A stretch of 22,095 nt of DNA from Ignavibacteria bacterium UBA2373 (GCA_002344005.1 DDTD01000062.1:1-22095); one strand, 5' to 3'. Shown: positions 8,186 through 16,089, numbered from the stretch's first letter. The notes: generated by a model from the letters alone, not told the origin. Translations and numbers: made by a program.

Positions 8186-8457
8186 AGTTCATTTGTCATT
8201 GTAATCAAATAATGGAAGCATATACTTGTGATTTTCATCCCTCATGTTTTTTTAACAAACAAGAGAATCAACAATCCGTAGGGCGAACTTACTACTTTTT
8301 TTTCATATCGCAAACATTACAATACACTATTCTATGCCTACAATGAAACTTGATGCTACAATGGCACTTGAAATGTTAAATTTTGTTGAAACATCTCGGT
8401 GTTTTGATACAATCGTACAAAAAAAGTGTTATTGCATGTATAAATTAAGGGAAAAAT

Positions 8458-8778
8458 ATGAAAACTGTATATGCACTGATTTGGAAATCATTCGAGAGTG
8501 ATGAAACTTTTGACCAAGAGACATTTCAATCGCGTATTCCGCAACTTATGGAGTGGTTACAATCGCTCCGGCGTGATGGTCATCTTGTTGCCTGCGGTGG
8601 CGGTGGTTTTGAAAATCACAGCGGCGGACTTACCCTTATCACTGCCGACTCACCGGAACATGCCATAGAGTTAAGCAGTGGTAGCCCTATGAATGAAATT
8701 GGACATACCGAGTTATTGGTATGGGATGTTTTCTTTGCGGATTTGCAGTATTCAGAACATAGTTCGCGCTTACAATAA
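8458..8778 (+). CDS. YciI-like (YCII-related domain) protein
   Basis: A 106-residue alpha-beta protein with the YCII-type arrangement: strand MKTVYALIWKSF, helix RIPQLMEWLQSLRRDGHLVACGG containing the characteristic DGHLVACG turn, then strand GLTLITADSPEHAIEL and a final strand. YCII domains form ferredoxin-like dimers, and the Asp/His of the family is thought to be active-site-like; YciI itself has only loosely defined functions. The start at 8458 follows an AAGGG about 9 nt upstream. The 61-residue gene follows after 12 nt and is probably co-transcribed. Confidence 0.72.
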   Translation: MKTVYALIWKSFESDETFDQETFQSRIPQLMEWLQSLRRDGHLVACGGGGFENHSGGLTLITADSPEHAIELSSGSPMNEIGHTELLVWDVFFADLQYSEHSSRLQ

Positions 8779-8790
8779 TAGGGTTGAATT

Positions 8791-8976
8791 ATGAAGTATG
8801 AACATTGTATCATCACCGACAGCGATCACATTCGTTATATTGTCTTGCCCTTAGATGAGTATCGCCGCCTCTGTGGTCTATTGCATCTTGAAAATTCCTC
8901 TGATACAGATACTCCTGATATTCAACAAAAACCTGACACTGATACGCTTCCTTTCACACCCATCACCATACTGTAA
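8791..8976 (+). CDS. Tiny antitoxin-like protein, 61 residues
   Basis: A short gene 12 nt after the YciI-like stop, preceded by TAGGGTTGA that may serve as a weak Shine-Dalgarno. The N-terminal half (ITDSDHIRYIVLPLDEYRRLCGLL) resembles the end of the Phd/YefM antitoxin fold, where a strand reading 'xAVLPxEEYExL' leads into a helix. The C-terminal half is a Pro/Asp/Thr-rich disordered tail with DTDTPD and DTDTLP repeats. No toxin-like gene follows, as the next 279 bases have none, so it may be an orphan or simply a small regulator. The resemblance is by eye and weak. Confidence 0.5.
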   Translation: MKYEHCIITDSDHIRYIVLPLDEYRRLCGLLHLENSSDTDTPDIQQKPDTDTLPFTPITIL

Positions 8977-8998
8977 ACCTACTGTATCGCAGAGACAA

Positions 8999-9050
8999 AT
9001 GTTAAATTTTATTTGACAATTTGGAAAGTATTTGACAATATGTTAAATTT
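8999..9050. repeat. Nested direct-repeat array A-B-spacer-B-A
   Basis: Two 11-bp units occur twice each, all in direct orientation and contiguous. Unit A (ATGTTAAATTT) is at 8999-9009 and 9040-9050. Unit B (TATTTGACAAT) is at 9010-9020 and 9029-9039, with 8 bp (TTGGAAAG) between the B copies. The two B copies are 19 bp apart start to start. Unit B contains TTGACA. The array lies in the 279-bp gap between the tiny antitoxin-like gene and the next VOC gene. A regulatory binding site is one reading; a local duplication is another. Confidence 0.8.
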
Positions 9051-9183
9051 GTAATAGTTCTTGTGAACATAAGTTGCTTTAATGCTTCCGTAGAGTATTT
9101 GGTATGGTGAGGACATATTGCTGCGCTAATGACGTGGTGAGTGAACTCTTCATAACATTACCAAATTGAAAAATTCGGTTGAT

Positions 9184-9191
9184 TATTTTTG
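9184..9191 (+). promoter_or_regulatory. TATTTTTG promoter box for the VOC 3 gene
   Basis: TATTTTTG lies 64 nt upstream of the ATG at 9256 and is identical to the boxes before tRNA-Arg and SRP RNA. Transcription from here would leave a leader of roughly 58 nt carrying the Shine-Dalgarno. Confidence 0.45.
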
Positions 9192-9255
9192 TAACATAGT
9201 GCCGTCAAATCCGGTACACACTTTTTTTATTCATTTTCATTGTAAGGAGTTATGT

Positions 9256-9630
9256 ATGTCTCGTCCGGTTCATTTCGAAATTTTTGCAGATGACACACAG
9301 CGTGCCGCAAATTTTTTCAGTTCTGTTTTTGGTTGGCAAATCAATAGTTGGGGTGAAGGCGATGCTTATCTTATGTGCAGTACTTCGGCATCCGAAGGCG
9401 ATATGGGAATTGACGGAGCCATTGCAAAGCGCGATACAAATTATCCGCAAGCGGTAATCAATGCCATTGATGTTGCTTCTGTTGATGAGTATTGTGAGAA
9501 AATAATTGCCGCGGGTGGTACAATAACCGTTCCGAAAATGGCTGTTCCTACCATGGGGTGGGTAGCATATTTTACCGATACAGAAGGTAATACACACGGT
9601 TTGTGGCAAACAGATCCCAATGCTGCATAA
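9256..9630 (+). CDS. VOC family protein (glyoxalase-like) 3
   Basis: A 124-residue VOC protein. The start is the ATG at 9256, which has a strong AAGGAG Shine-Dalgarno at 9244-9249; the longer reading from 9166 needs a TTG and adds nonsense sequence. It has the first unit VHFEIFADDTQRAANFFSSVFGW, the second unit NAIDVASVDEYCEKIIAAGGTI and the closing YFTDTEGNTHGLWQTD. This pattern matches the CFP30B-like 'VOC, hydroxylase/glyoxalase' proteins common in environmental bacteria. The His in VHFEI and the polar residue in the last strand sit where metal ligands lie in the family. A terminator follows directly, so it is probably a single-gene unit. Confidence 0.9.
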   Translation: MSRPVHFEIFADDTQRAANFFSSVFGWQINSWGEGDAYLMCSTSASEGDMGIDGAIAKRDTNYPQAVINAIDVASVDEYCEKIIAAGGTITVPKMAVPTMGWVAYFTDTEGNTHGLWQTDPNAA

Positions 9631-9644
9631 GTGAACTTGGAGTT

Positions 9645-9679
9645 AAGTCCGGAACTCTCCGTTTCGGACTTTTTTTTCT
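9645..9679 (+). terminator. Rho-independent terminator after VOC 3
   Basis: The 7-bp inverted repeat AAGTCCG (9645-9651) with CGGACTT (9665-9671), 13-nt loop, runs into an eight-T tract on the plus strand, 15 nt after the stop codon. Confidence 0.85.
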
Positions 9680-9703
9680 TACAATTATGATAAAAAGAAT
9701 AGC

Positions 9704-10204
9704 ATGCGTATTGAAATTCGATATGCCCTCATTATGGGTTTCATAGCTTTTTTATGGACTTTGGCTGAATATATTATTGGATTGCATACAGTCTATATTG
9801 ATTTGCATCCGTATCTGACCAATATAATTCTTCCGGTACCAATATATTTTACGTATAAGACCATACATGAGAAGAAAAAAGAACAAGGCGGCATTATTTC
9901 CTATAAAACTGCATTTTTTTCCGGTTTTATGATGGCACTTATAGGCGCACCTCTTGCTCTTATAGGGCATATTATCTATGTTAAGCTTATCAATCCGATG
10001 TTTTATTTAGATATGATTGCACATGGTATGTCAAATATTGCTAATCATGCTGATAAACTAAGTGCTGAAAAAGAATTATCAGACTATTTTAGTCTGTTCT
10101 CTTATTCGGTACAAATAGTTGTCGGTGTTATTCTTGGTGGTGGTTTTTTATCGGCAATTATTGCATTGTTTATGCGAACAAAAAATTTACTCACAGTTTC
10201 TTGA
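9704..10204 (+). CDS. DUF4199-like membrane protein
   Basis: A 166-residue protein with four predicted membrane segments (about residues 7-26, 36-50, 70-92 and 131-158). A charged cytoplasmic-looking loop KTIHEKKKEQGGIISYKTAFFSG contains the GGxIxYxxAF pattern seen in DUF4199 proteins of Bacteroidota. Length agrees with that family, whose function is unknown. It starts 24 nt after the terminator of the VOC 3 gene, so it needs its own promoter, which I could not identify. Its stop codon lies 8 nt before the ATG of the next VOC gene, suggesting coupling of the two. Confidence 0.75.
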   Translation: MRIEIRYALIMGFIAFLWTLAEYIIGLHTVYIDLHPYLTNIILPVPIYFTYKTIHEKKKEQGGIISYKTAFFSGFMMALIGAPLALIGHIIYVKLINPMFYLDMIAHGMSNIANHADKLSAEKELSDYFSLFSYSVQIVVGVILGGGFLSAIIALFMRTKNLLTVS

Positions 10205-10212
10205 TTAATGTC

Positions 10213-10581
10213 ATGATGATAAAAGGAATAGCAATTGGATCTATATATGTGGATAATTATGAAAAAGCATTACATTTTTATCGTGATATTATAGGAATGG
10301 GAAATTTTTCTCCCATGAATGACCACTCATGTTATTTGTCATTAAATGATGCTCAAGGTATATATCTGATAGGAGGTTGTACTTTTTTAGACAGACAATT
10401 GAGGCATACCGGATGTACTCTTGCACTGGAAGTGAGTTCTGTTCAAGCTATGTTTATGCATTTAAAAGAACATCAGTGTGAGATTATCCATGATGAACCG
10501 ATTGCAATGAATGAGGTGGATTATTGGTTTCAAGCGAAAGATACAAGCGGTAATATTATTGAATTTATAGGAAAGCAATAG
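10213..10581 (+). CDS. VOC family protein (glyoxalase/extradiol-type) 4
   Basis: A 122-residue VOC protein from the ATG at 10213. A TTG at 10201 in the same frame is possible but overlaps the DUF4199 stop. The first unit AIGSIYVDNYEKALHFYRDIIGM, the middle TLALEVSSVQAMFMHLKEH and the closing YWFQAKDTSGNIIEFIGKQ with the usual final Glu give a clear VOC fold. The substrate is unknown. It is the fourth VOC protein in 4 kb and is only weakly similar to the other three by eye. It is probably co-transcribed with DUF4199. Confidence 0.85.
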   Translation: MMIKGIAIGSIYVDNYEKALHFYRDIIGMGNFSPMNDHSCYLSLNDAQGIYLIGGCTFLDRQLRHTGCTLALEVSSVQAMFMHLKEHQCEIIHDEPIAMNEVDYWFQAKDTSGNIIEFIGKQ

Positions 10582-10654
10582 TAGAGCATTTCTTGAAAAT
10601 GAAGCATAGCACGAACAGATTTTGAACAAAATGTAGAAGCGGGAGCATCAGAAA

Positions 10655-10705
10655 AAGAACATTTCGGGGGAAATTCAGTCTGCGGGTGCTCCTTTGCTTT
10701 TAAGG
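10655..10705. repeat. 51-bp direct repeat, left copy
   Basis: It is identical over 51 bp to 11588-11638, beginning AAGAACATTTCGGGGGAAAT and ending in CTTTTAAGG. The core 10661-10674 is a small palindrome (ATTTC-GGGG-GAAAT). In this copy only, GGAGCA at 10642-10647 pairs with TGCTCC at 10687-10692, so the left copy may be the fuller version of a longer element (about 10585-10705). Confidence 0.97.
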
Positions 10706-10716
10706 TGAAAAATCTG

Positions 10717-10724
10717 TATATTTG
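10717..10724 (+). promoter_or_regulatory. TAnnTTTG promoter box for the lipoprotein gene
   Basis: TATATTTG lies 12 nt after the left 51-bp repeat and 54 nt before the lipoprotein ATG at 10779. It fits the TAnnTTTG pattern, so the gene may carry its own promoter inside the repeat-bounded segment. Confidence 0.4.
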
Positions 10725-10778
10725 TATATGTGTATTGAAATTATACAGATTTAATTGATAATATGTTTTTTTATTACT

Positions 10779-11549
10779 ATGGAGATTACTATTGTGAGTA
10801 AAAACTTTCTTCTTGTTCTTTTGGTCGTGACGCAATCTTGTGCAGTTAAAGATTATTACCAAGTTCACAGAGTAAAAGTAGAAAATGGAATTAAGATTGA
10901 TAATCAATTACTTTTTGAAGATAAGAATTGTAAAATTACCTATGATTTGTGGGGAGAAAATGGTAATGTAGGTTTTTTCATCTATAATAAGACTTCTGAT
11001 GATATAGTCGTGGATCTTTCCAGAACATTTTTTATCAAAAATGGCATAGCATATCCATACTATACAATGAGAAAATTTTCAACAGAGTTATCCGGTACTT
11101 TAGGAGAATCAAAAGCTAATCTGGAAAATGTAAATTCAAAAGTAAATTTTGAAACACAATCTCACAGTTATATAGAATCCTATGATGAACCTCGTGATAT
11201 TGTTGTTCCACCTCAGACACAGGTTAATATATCGAGGTATGAAATAGTCACAGATTTGTTTCGGAACTGTTCATTTTCACCTTCCGATAAAACAATGATA
11301 ACGATAAATTTTTTACGTAATGATAGTCCTTTCGTTTTCTATAATAGAATTGCATATTCCACAAAAAGTAAAGATTCGGTTATTTTTGAAAATAAATTTT
11401 ATGTAGAAGCTGTTTCTAATGTTCATAAATCAGATATGTATCAAACAGTTGATACAAACAAATGTGGTAAGAAGTATCGAGAGAGTATAAAGGTTTTACG
11501 AAATTTTGGACCGGATCATTTTTATATTCCTTATACTATTAAAAAATAG
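10779..11549 (+). CDS. Putative lipoprotein of unknown function, repeat-bracketed
   Basis: About 256 residues from ATG 10779. The GTG at 10794 is an alternative that gives a 15-residue signal peptide and has GGAG 9 nt upstream; the longer TTG reading from 10755 is unlikely. A hydrophobic stretch NFLLVLLVVTQSC ends in a lipobox-like Cys, so the mature protein is probably anchored in the outer or inner membrane. The rest is beta-rich with few Cys and no motif I recognise: repeated aromatic/Asn segments such as VGFFIYNKTSDDIVVDLS, then PPQTQVNISRYEIV. The first part resembles domains that measure or decorate surfaces, but no family can be named. The gene is noticeably AT-rich and lies exactly between two identical 51-bp direct repeats, which suggests acquisition as a unit. 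Confidence 0.72.
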   Translation: MEITIVSKNFLLVLLVVTQSCAVKDYYQVHRVKVENGIKIDNQLLFEDKNCKITYDLWGENGNVGFFIYNKTSDDIVVDLSRTFFIKNGIAYPYYTMRKFSTELSGTLGESKANLENVNSKVNFETQSHSYIESYDEPRDIVVPPQTQVNISRYEIVTDLFRNCSFSPSDKTMITINFLRNDSPFVFYNRIAYSTKSKDSVIFENKFYVEAVSNVHKSDMYQTVDTNKCGKKYRESIKVLRNFGPDHFYIPYTIKK

Positions 11550-11587
11550 CGCTTTCTTCTTGCGAAAATATACTTGTAAAAATAGTG

Positions 11588-11638
11588 AAGAACATTTCGG
11601 GGGAAATTCAGTCTGCGGGTGCTCCTTTGCTTTTAAGG
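11588..11638. repeat. 51-bp direct repeat, right copy
   Basis: An exact copy of 10655-10705, lying 38 nt after the lipoprotein stop codon. The flanks outside the 51 bp differ from those of the left copy on both sides, and the pairing arm found at 10642-10647 is absent here. Confidence 0.97.
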
Positions 11639-11783
11639 AAAGTGTTTATAAGAATAGATATTCGTTAAGTAAAAATTCCTGATAAGATAGAAAGGATACG
11701 ATATTGTCAATAATTACCTTTACACACCAAGCACAGTGAAATACAAAGGCATTATCTTACGATGTGTGAGCCGTATCATATTT

Positions 11784-13700
11784 TTATACCATATACTTCG
11801 ATAGTTCCTCATAGATATTATCATCTTTACCGATACCGCACTTTTTGCGTAAACTTAAACGATGTGATTCTACTGTTCTTTTTGATAAAAACAATGCTGC
11901 TGCTATATTCGATGAAGTAAGTTTCATAGACAAAAGTGCTGCAATTTTCAATTCCATTATTGTTAAATCAGGGAATTTTTCATGAAGATTGTACATAAAA
12001 TCCTTATGGATTTCATTGAGTTGATTATGTAATTGTTGATTACTTTCAAGGGGTGTTATATTGCGCTCCACACGATCTAAAAGTTGCTTGATATGTTCTG
12101 CTCCTTCACGAATAGTGTGGGGTGCGATTTTTTTTATATCGGATTGAATATGCTGTAATAAAGTATTTTTTCTTACAAGTTCTTCGATAGTATTTTTTAG
12201 TTCACGGGACTGCTGCTCGATTGAGAGTTTCTGAAAATTGATAGTTTCTTCGAGTATTTTTTTATCTGTTTCATTTTTGATTTTTTCTATTTCTTTTTCT
12301 TTCTCCATTTCGATTAATTTACGTTCCCAACCAAATCTGTCCACTTGTTTCTTTACTTCCTCATTTTGAACTTCAATATAGAGTTGATGGTATTTTTCAA
12401 TATGCTCTGCATATTCTTCCCAGCGATGCTCTTGCTTATAAAGAGTGGCGAGAAACTCATGTGTCTGGTAGAGATATAGTTTTGTGTCCAGATGAGTATA
12501 AGAATCAATGACCTCTAAAAGAATTTTTTCAGCTTTTTCACAATTATATCCCATATAATTAGGAGATGCATAAACAAGCCCAATAGTTCTATATGCGCCT
12601 GTTGCTTCTTCTTGTCTGCCATTTTTTTGCAAAATCGGCAATGACTCATGAGAATATTGAAGTGCCTGTTCATACTTTCCAAAAAGATAGTATCCATGAC
12701 CAATATTACAAGCAAACAGAGCCGATTCTACTTCTTGATGCAAATATTTATAGAGTTGATATGCTTCTTTCAAGTATTCAAGTGATTGTACATGGCTACC
12801 CATTTGGCTATATGTTATGCCAAGATTACCGATAAACATAGCCATGCCATTTATCAAGCCAAGTTCTTGATGCATGGTTATGGATTTTTTTAAATATTCT
12901 ATTGAGCGTTCATAATCATGTAAATCACGGTAGTTAACACCAATATTACCAAGGCATTGAGCCAAATGATGATTCATATTCAATTCTTCAAAAATAGTAA
13001 TCGCTTTTTGAAAGGAAAGAAAAGAATTTTCATAATCTGAAATCCCCTTATATGCTACTCCAAGATTACTTAGTACTGTAGCCAAATCAGATTTGACATT
13101 ATACTCATTATAAATAAGAATTGCTTCTAAATACAAACTAATTGCCTGATGATAATCAGCTTGTACATGATAGATCATTGCAATATTGTTTTTAATTTTC
13201 CCGATTCGTATTTTATCATTGTTTTTTTCAAATTCTAACAGTACTTTTTCAAAATATTCAAGTGCTACCGAATAATTCGAGTAGTTGTAATATATGCGTG
13301 CCATATCATGTAAACAAAGAGCACCATTATAATCTTGGTCGAGAGATTTAAAAATAGAGAGCGATTCTTCAAGATATTGCAAAGCTATTTCAAATTCACT
13401 GTTTTCTAATTTAATTATCCCGATTAGGCGTAGAATATGTGCTTGATCTTCGTGGCTCAGGTATTGTTCATATAAATCAAGAACTTGTTTCGCAATGAGA
13501 TATGCTTGTTGGTATATTCCACGTTTAATATAGGACTCGCAGAGAATTCTATATGCCATTACAAGTGATTGTATATTATCATTATGCAATGTGAGATTCT
13601 CAATACACTGCCGGCTAAGTTGTTCAGCTTCTGAAAACTTAGATTCATTCATTGATTCTTTTGCGTGAATCAGCAGTTCTTCAATTTCTTTTATAGTCAT
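11784..13700 (-). CDS. TPR-repeat regulator with C-terminal LuxR-type HTH
   Basis: A 638-residue cytosolic protein from the ATG at 13700; the longer reading from 13715 uses TTG. From about residue 10 to 430 it is an array of roughly ten 40-residue tetratricopeptide repeats, many with the pattern A.-YHQAISLYLEAILIYNE or SDYENSFLSFQKAITIFEEL. A Glu/Lys/Gln-rich coiled coil follows (about 430-555), then a C-terminal LuxR/GerE helix-turn-helix (about 575-638) with LTIMELKIAALLSMKLTSSN and the recognition region LFLSKRTVESHRLSLRKK. Such TPR-LuxR proteins of Bacteroidota bind DNA and read protein or peptide signals through the TPR array. No membrane segment or signal peptide is seen. It is divergent from the type IX cargo gene with a 178-bp shared control region. 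Confidence 0.88.
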   Translation of the reverse strand: MTIKEIEELLIHAKESMNESKFSEAEQLSRQCIENLTLHNDNIQSLVMAYRILCESYIKRGIYQQAYLIAKQVLDLYEQYLSHEDQAHILRLIGIIKLENSEFEIALQYLEESLSIFKSLDQDYNGALCLHDMARIYYNYSNYSVALEYFEKVLLEFEKNNDKIRIGKIKNNIAMIYHVQADYHQAISLYLEAILIYNEYNVKSDLATVLSNLGVAYKGISDYENSFLSFQKAITIFEELNMNHHLAQCLGNIGVNYRDLHDYERSIEYLKKSITMHQELGLINGMAMFIGNLGITYSQMGSHVQSLEYLKEAYQLYKYLHQEVESALFACNIGHGYYLFGKYEQALQYSHESLPILQKNGRQEEATGAYRTIGLVYASPNYMGYNCEKAEKILLEVIDSYTHLDTKLYLYQTHEFLATLYKQEHRWEEYAEHIEKYHQLYIEVQNEEVKKQVDRFGWERKLIEMEKEKEIEKIKNETDKKILEETINFQKLSIEQQSRELKNTIEELVRKNTLLQHIQSDIKKIAPHTIREGAEHIKQLLDRVERNITPLESNQQLHNQLNEIHKDFMYNLHEKFPDLTIMELKIAALLSMKLTSSNIAAALFLSKRTVESHRLSLRKKCGIGKDDNIYEELSKYMV

Positions 13701-13752
13701 ACACAATGAGAGCAAAAGTGAGCAAAACGGACAAAGAGATTGATTTCGGATT

Positions 13753-13760
13753 CAAACATA
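13753..13760 (-). promoter_or_regulatory. TAnnTTTG promoter box for the TPR-LuxR gene
   Basis: The minus strand reads TATGTTTG, 52 nt upstream of the ATG at 13700. Only 59 bp separate it from the oppositely oriented box at 13820, so the two promoters are close enough for one bound protein to affect both. Confidence 0.4.
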
Positions 13761-13819
13761 AGAAAAAAAGTTTGAAAATTCAGTATAGTTCAGTACCCCC
13801 CATACCTAAAAACTTGTTG

Positions 13820-13827
13820 TAGGTTTG
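13820..13827 (+). promoter_or_regulatory. TAnnTTTG promoter box for the type IX cargo gene
   Basis: TAGGTTTG lies 51 nt upstream of the ATG at 13879; an AAAGGAG Shine-Dalgarno follows at 13865-13871. No matching -33 element was found. Confidence 0.4.
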
Positions 13828-13878
13828 TATTGGAAAGTTCAAATTTGTTTTTTTCAGTTATCGGAAAGGAGTCTCAAT

Positions 13879-16089
13879 ATGAGACAAGACATTTTACCTC
13901 TATGGTTTCGTAAAGCATTCCGCTGGAATGCTAACCAATTAGCAATGTTAGTGCTAATCATAGTAAGTGGGTTTAGCACAGCTCAGATACACGCACAAAC
14001 AGGATGTGCTCTATTTACAAAGTCCTTTGCAATAGATGAATCGAAATTCTATACGGGCAATGGCTTAGTCAATGTATTTGGTGATTTCACTGCGTACAGT
14101 AGAATTGGGAAACGTCTTGCCAAGGTAAAAGTGACGTTGGTAGATGCAACGAACTCATTAGTGTGTAAGCAATGTGATACAACGTGGCGCACGACAAGTG
14201 CGTTAATTATTAATGGAAGTTTAACGCCAAACCCTAATAATACAGCGTCGCCCGAAGGCAGAATACAAAACGGTTTCAACCGTAATGGATATAATGATGT
14301 TTATGAGAAAGGAAGTAAGTTCTCGGATTATAGCATCAGTTGGGGTTCATTGGATACGGCAAGTAGAAATCCAATTATGAATGAAAACCCTTTTGCTTTA
14401 GATATGAATATACAATTCGATTCACCCACTGATAGTATGTATTCGAATATCCGATTTTCGCTGAATTATGAATTCACTGATATTGATGGAAATCGTTGTG
14501 ATACCACCATTGGTTATGCAGTCAGCACTGTGTATGTAGAGGCACCTTTTAACTCAGTATATATAGAGCAACCCGTGCAGGGTGTTAAAGTAAAAAGCGG
14601 ATCTAATCCTCCATCTGCTGTGAAGAATCTCATTGTGCTAAATCCTCTTGAAAACAGCGACAATAAGTTCATGATGAAGTTTGCATGGCGTATTTCTGAT
14701 ATGAAGATAGATCAAATGGTGATTGATAATACAATACTCGGCGACCCTAAACTCTACGTTACAAAAGCAGTTGTGATGAAAAATAATATTGCTGTGGATT
14801 ACATACCGGATTCAACAGGAAAGATTACTATACCAGTTGATGACCTAAAACTTAGTCCATGGGATAGAAAAATTGACACAAATACATTTGGTACTTTTGC
14901 AACAGAATTTCAATGTGAGAAGTGGACGGCTGAAACTCCGGATGCGCTTAATTCGACTATCTCTTTTCAATACACACCAAACCATGTCAGTAAAAAGACA
15001 TTCTCAACACTCTACGAAAATTACCGCATTATCCGTTCTTCCAAGATTGGCGATAAAGGATTAAGCGAAAATACAACTGACCCCAAACCCAAGGATATTA
15101 AAGCTTTTATGCTGTCATTTGTGAATGATAATCCAACATATAGTAGTGTATATTCAATTGATATAATTCCTACCGACAAGTCAGTTAAGATACTTGGCAT
15201 AGGCAATGTGAAGACATCTGATAATACTAATAATGGAATAAAAGCTATAATGGCTGTACCTCCGCCAGACGATCCTTCGGGTTGTGTAAATCCATGTTGG
15301 TTCAGAACACGTTTAAGTCCTTTGTCAAGTCCGCCTGTAGTGCAAGTATCCTATGGTCTTAATAAACCATCCAGTTGGTTGGAAAACCCTCCCTATCCGC
15401 TTCCTACGAGCACCTATCCTTATGGTCCAGCTCTTTTTGATCCATGCAATTGTGACTTAGGGGATGTTATTAAAGAAGGACCCGGAAGATGGGGATGGTG
15501 TGGCACTGAATTAAATATAAGCAGCGAAATTAGAGCTGATTTACTTACTGATTTTATAAGAAATCTTGTTGAAACAGATCCAGCTGAAAGCGATCCTGCT
15601 ATACCTGATGTATTGAATCCTTCATTTAAGTTTATAGGTACTCCAACTGTGCGTCCTGCCATGTTAGGTCAAAAAAATCCTCCTATGATTCTTTTCATTT
15701 CAAATGCAGGATTAGAAGTTCCACTTGAGTTTGCAGCGCGTGATTTTAAGGGTAAAATTGTTTCTAAGGGTAGAATTACCTTGAAGAACGTTATAAGTTC
15801 AATAGATATAGATGGTGGGACTGAAGGTTTGGTAAGTAGTATTTCTCCAAATCCAGCAAATGAAGGAACGACATTAAATTTTAGTCTTGAAAACAATGCG
15901 CGTGTTGTGACAGTATCGGTTTGTGATATTCAAGGTAGCGTTATAAAATCAATTCTGACTGATTCTCCCCTTAATGCAGGCTCGCAGGCAATGTATTTCG
16001 ATACGTCGTCATTAGCAAACGGGGTGTATATAGTAAAAATAGAAGTTGATGGTAAAGTACATACTACAAAGCTAAACGTAGTGCGATAG
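13879..16089 (+). CDS. Type IX secretion cargo protein of unknown function
   Basis: 736 residues from ATG 13879, chosen for its AAAGGAG Shine-Dalgarno; the in-frame TTG at 13825 is an alternative. A long N-region with Arg/Lys precedes the signal core LAMLVLIIVSGFSTAQIHAQ, with cleavage probably after HAQ. The body (about 45-640) has no domain I recognise; it holds Cys pairs and many short beta-strand segments, and a Pro/Cys-rich stretch (GCVNPCWFRTRLSPLSSPP, later CNCDLGDV and WGWCGTE). The last 80 or so residues are a type A type IX sorting domain: SSISPNPANEGTTLNFSL, VSVCDIQGSVIKS, then SSLANGVYIVKIEVDGK and a basic end. The protein is therefore exported across the outer membrane and anchored or released. 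It has the TPR-LuxR gene upstream and three terminators downstream. Confidence 0.85.
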   Translation: MRQDILPLWFRKAFRWNANQLAMLVLIIVSGFSTAQIHAQTGCALFTKSFAIDESKFYTGNGLVNVFGDFTAYSRIGKRLAKVKVTLVDATNSLVCKQCDTTWRTTSALIINGSLTPNPNNTASPEGRIQNGFNRNGYNDVYEKGSKFSDYSISWGSLDTASRNPIMNENPFALDMNIQFDSPTDSMYSNIRFSLNYEFTDIDGNRCDTTIGYAVSTVYVEAPFNSVYIEQPVQGVKVKSGSNPPSAVKNLIVLNPLENSDNKFMMKFAWRISDMKIDQMVIDNTILGDPKLYVTKAVVMKNNIAVDYIPDSTGKITIPVDDLKLSPWDRKIDTNTFGTFATEFQCEKWTAETPDALNSTISFQYTPNHVSKKTFSTLYENYRIIRSSKIGDKGLSENTTDPKPKDIKAFMLSFVNDNPTYSSVYSIDIIPTDKSVKILGIGNVKTSDNTNNGIKAIMAVPPPDDPSGCVNPCWFRTRLSPLSSPPVVQVSYGLNKPSSWLENPPYPLPTSTYPYGPALFDPCNCDLGDVIKEGPGRWGWCGTELNISSEIRADLLTDFIRNLVETDPAESDPAIPDVLNPSFKFIGTPTVRPAMLGQKNPPMILFISNAGLEVPLEFAARDFKGKIVSKGRITLKNVISSIDIDGGTEGLVSSISPNPANEGTTLNFSLENNARVVTVSVCDIQGSVIKSILTDSPLNAGSQAMYFDTSSLANGVYIVKIEVDGKVHTTKLNVVR

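Noticed and set aside
8334..8501. A 55-codon plus-strand ORF beginning ATGCCTACAATG
   Set aside because: It overlaps the well-supported start of the YciI-like gene in another frame, has no recognisable motif and no Shine-Dalgarno.
9010..9039. Sigma-70 promoter from the TTGACA in unit B
   Set aside because: At the expected spacing the -10 sequence is only CAATAT, and this group of bacteria mainly uses a different box; the repeat array is the better description.
10530..10907. Minus-strand ORF covering the left 51-bp repeat
   Set aside because: Its translation is odd in composition, it overlaps the ends of two real genes on the other strand and it follows the repeat rather than a gene signal.
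10655..11638. CRISPR array from the 51-bp repeats
   Set aside because: Only two copies, 882 bp apart, with a gene between; no regular spacers.
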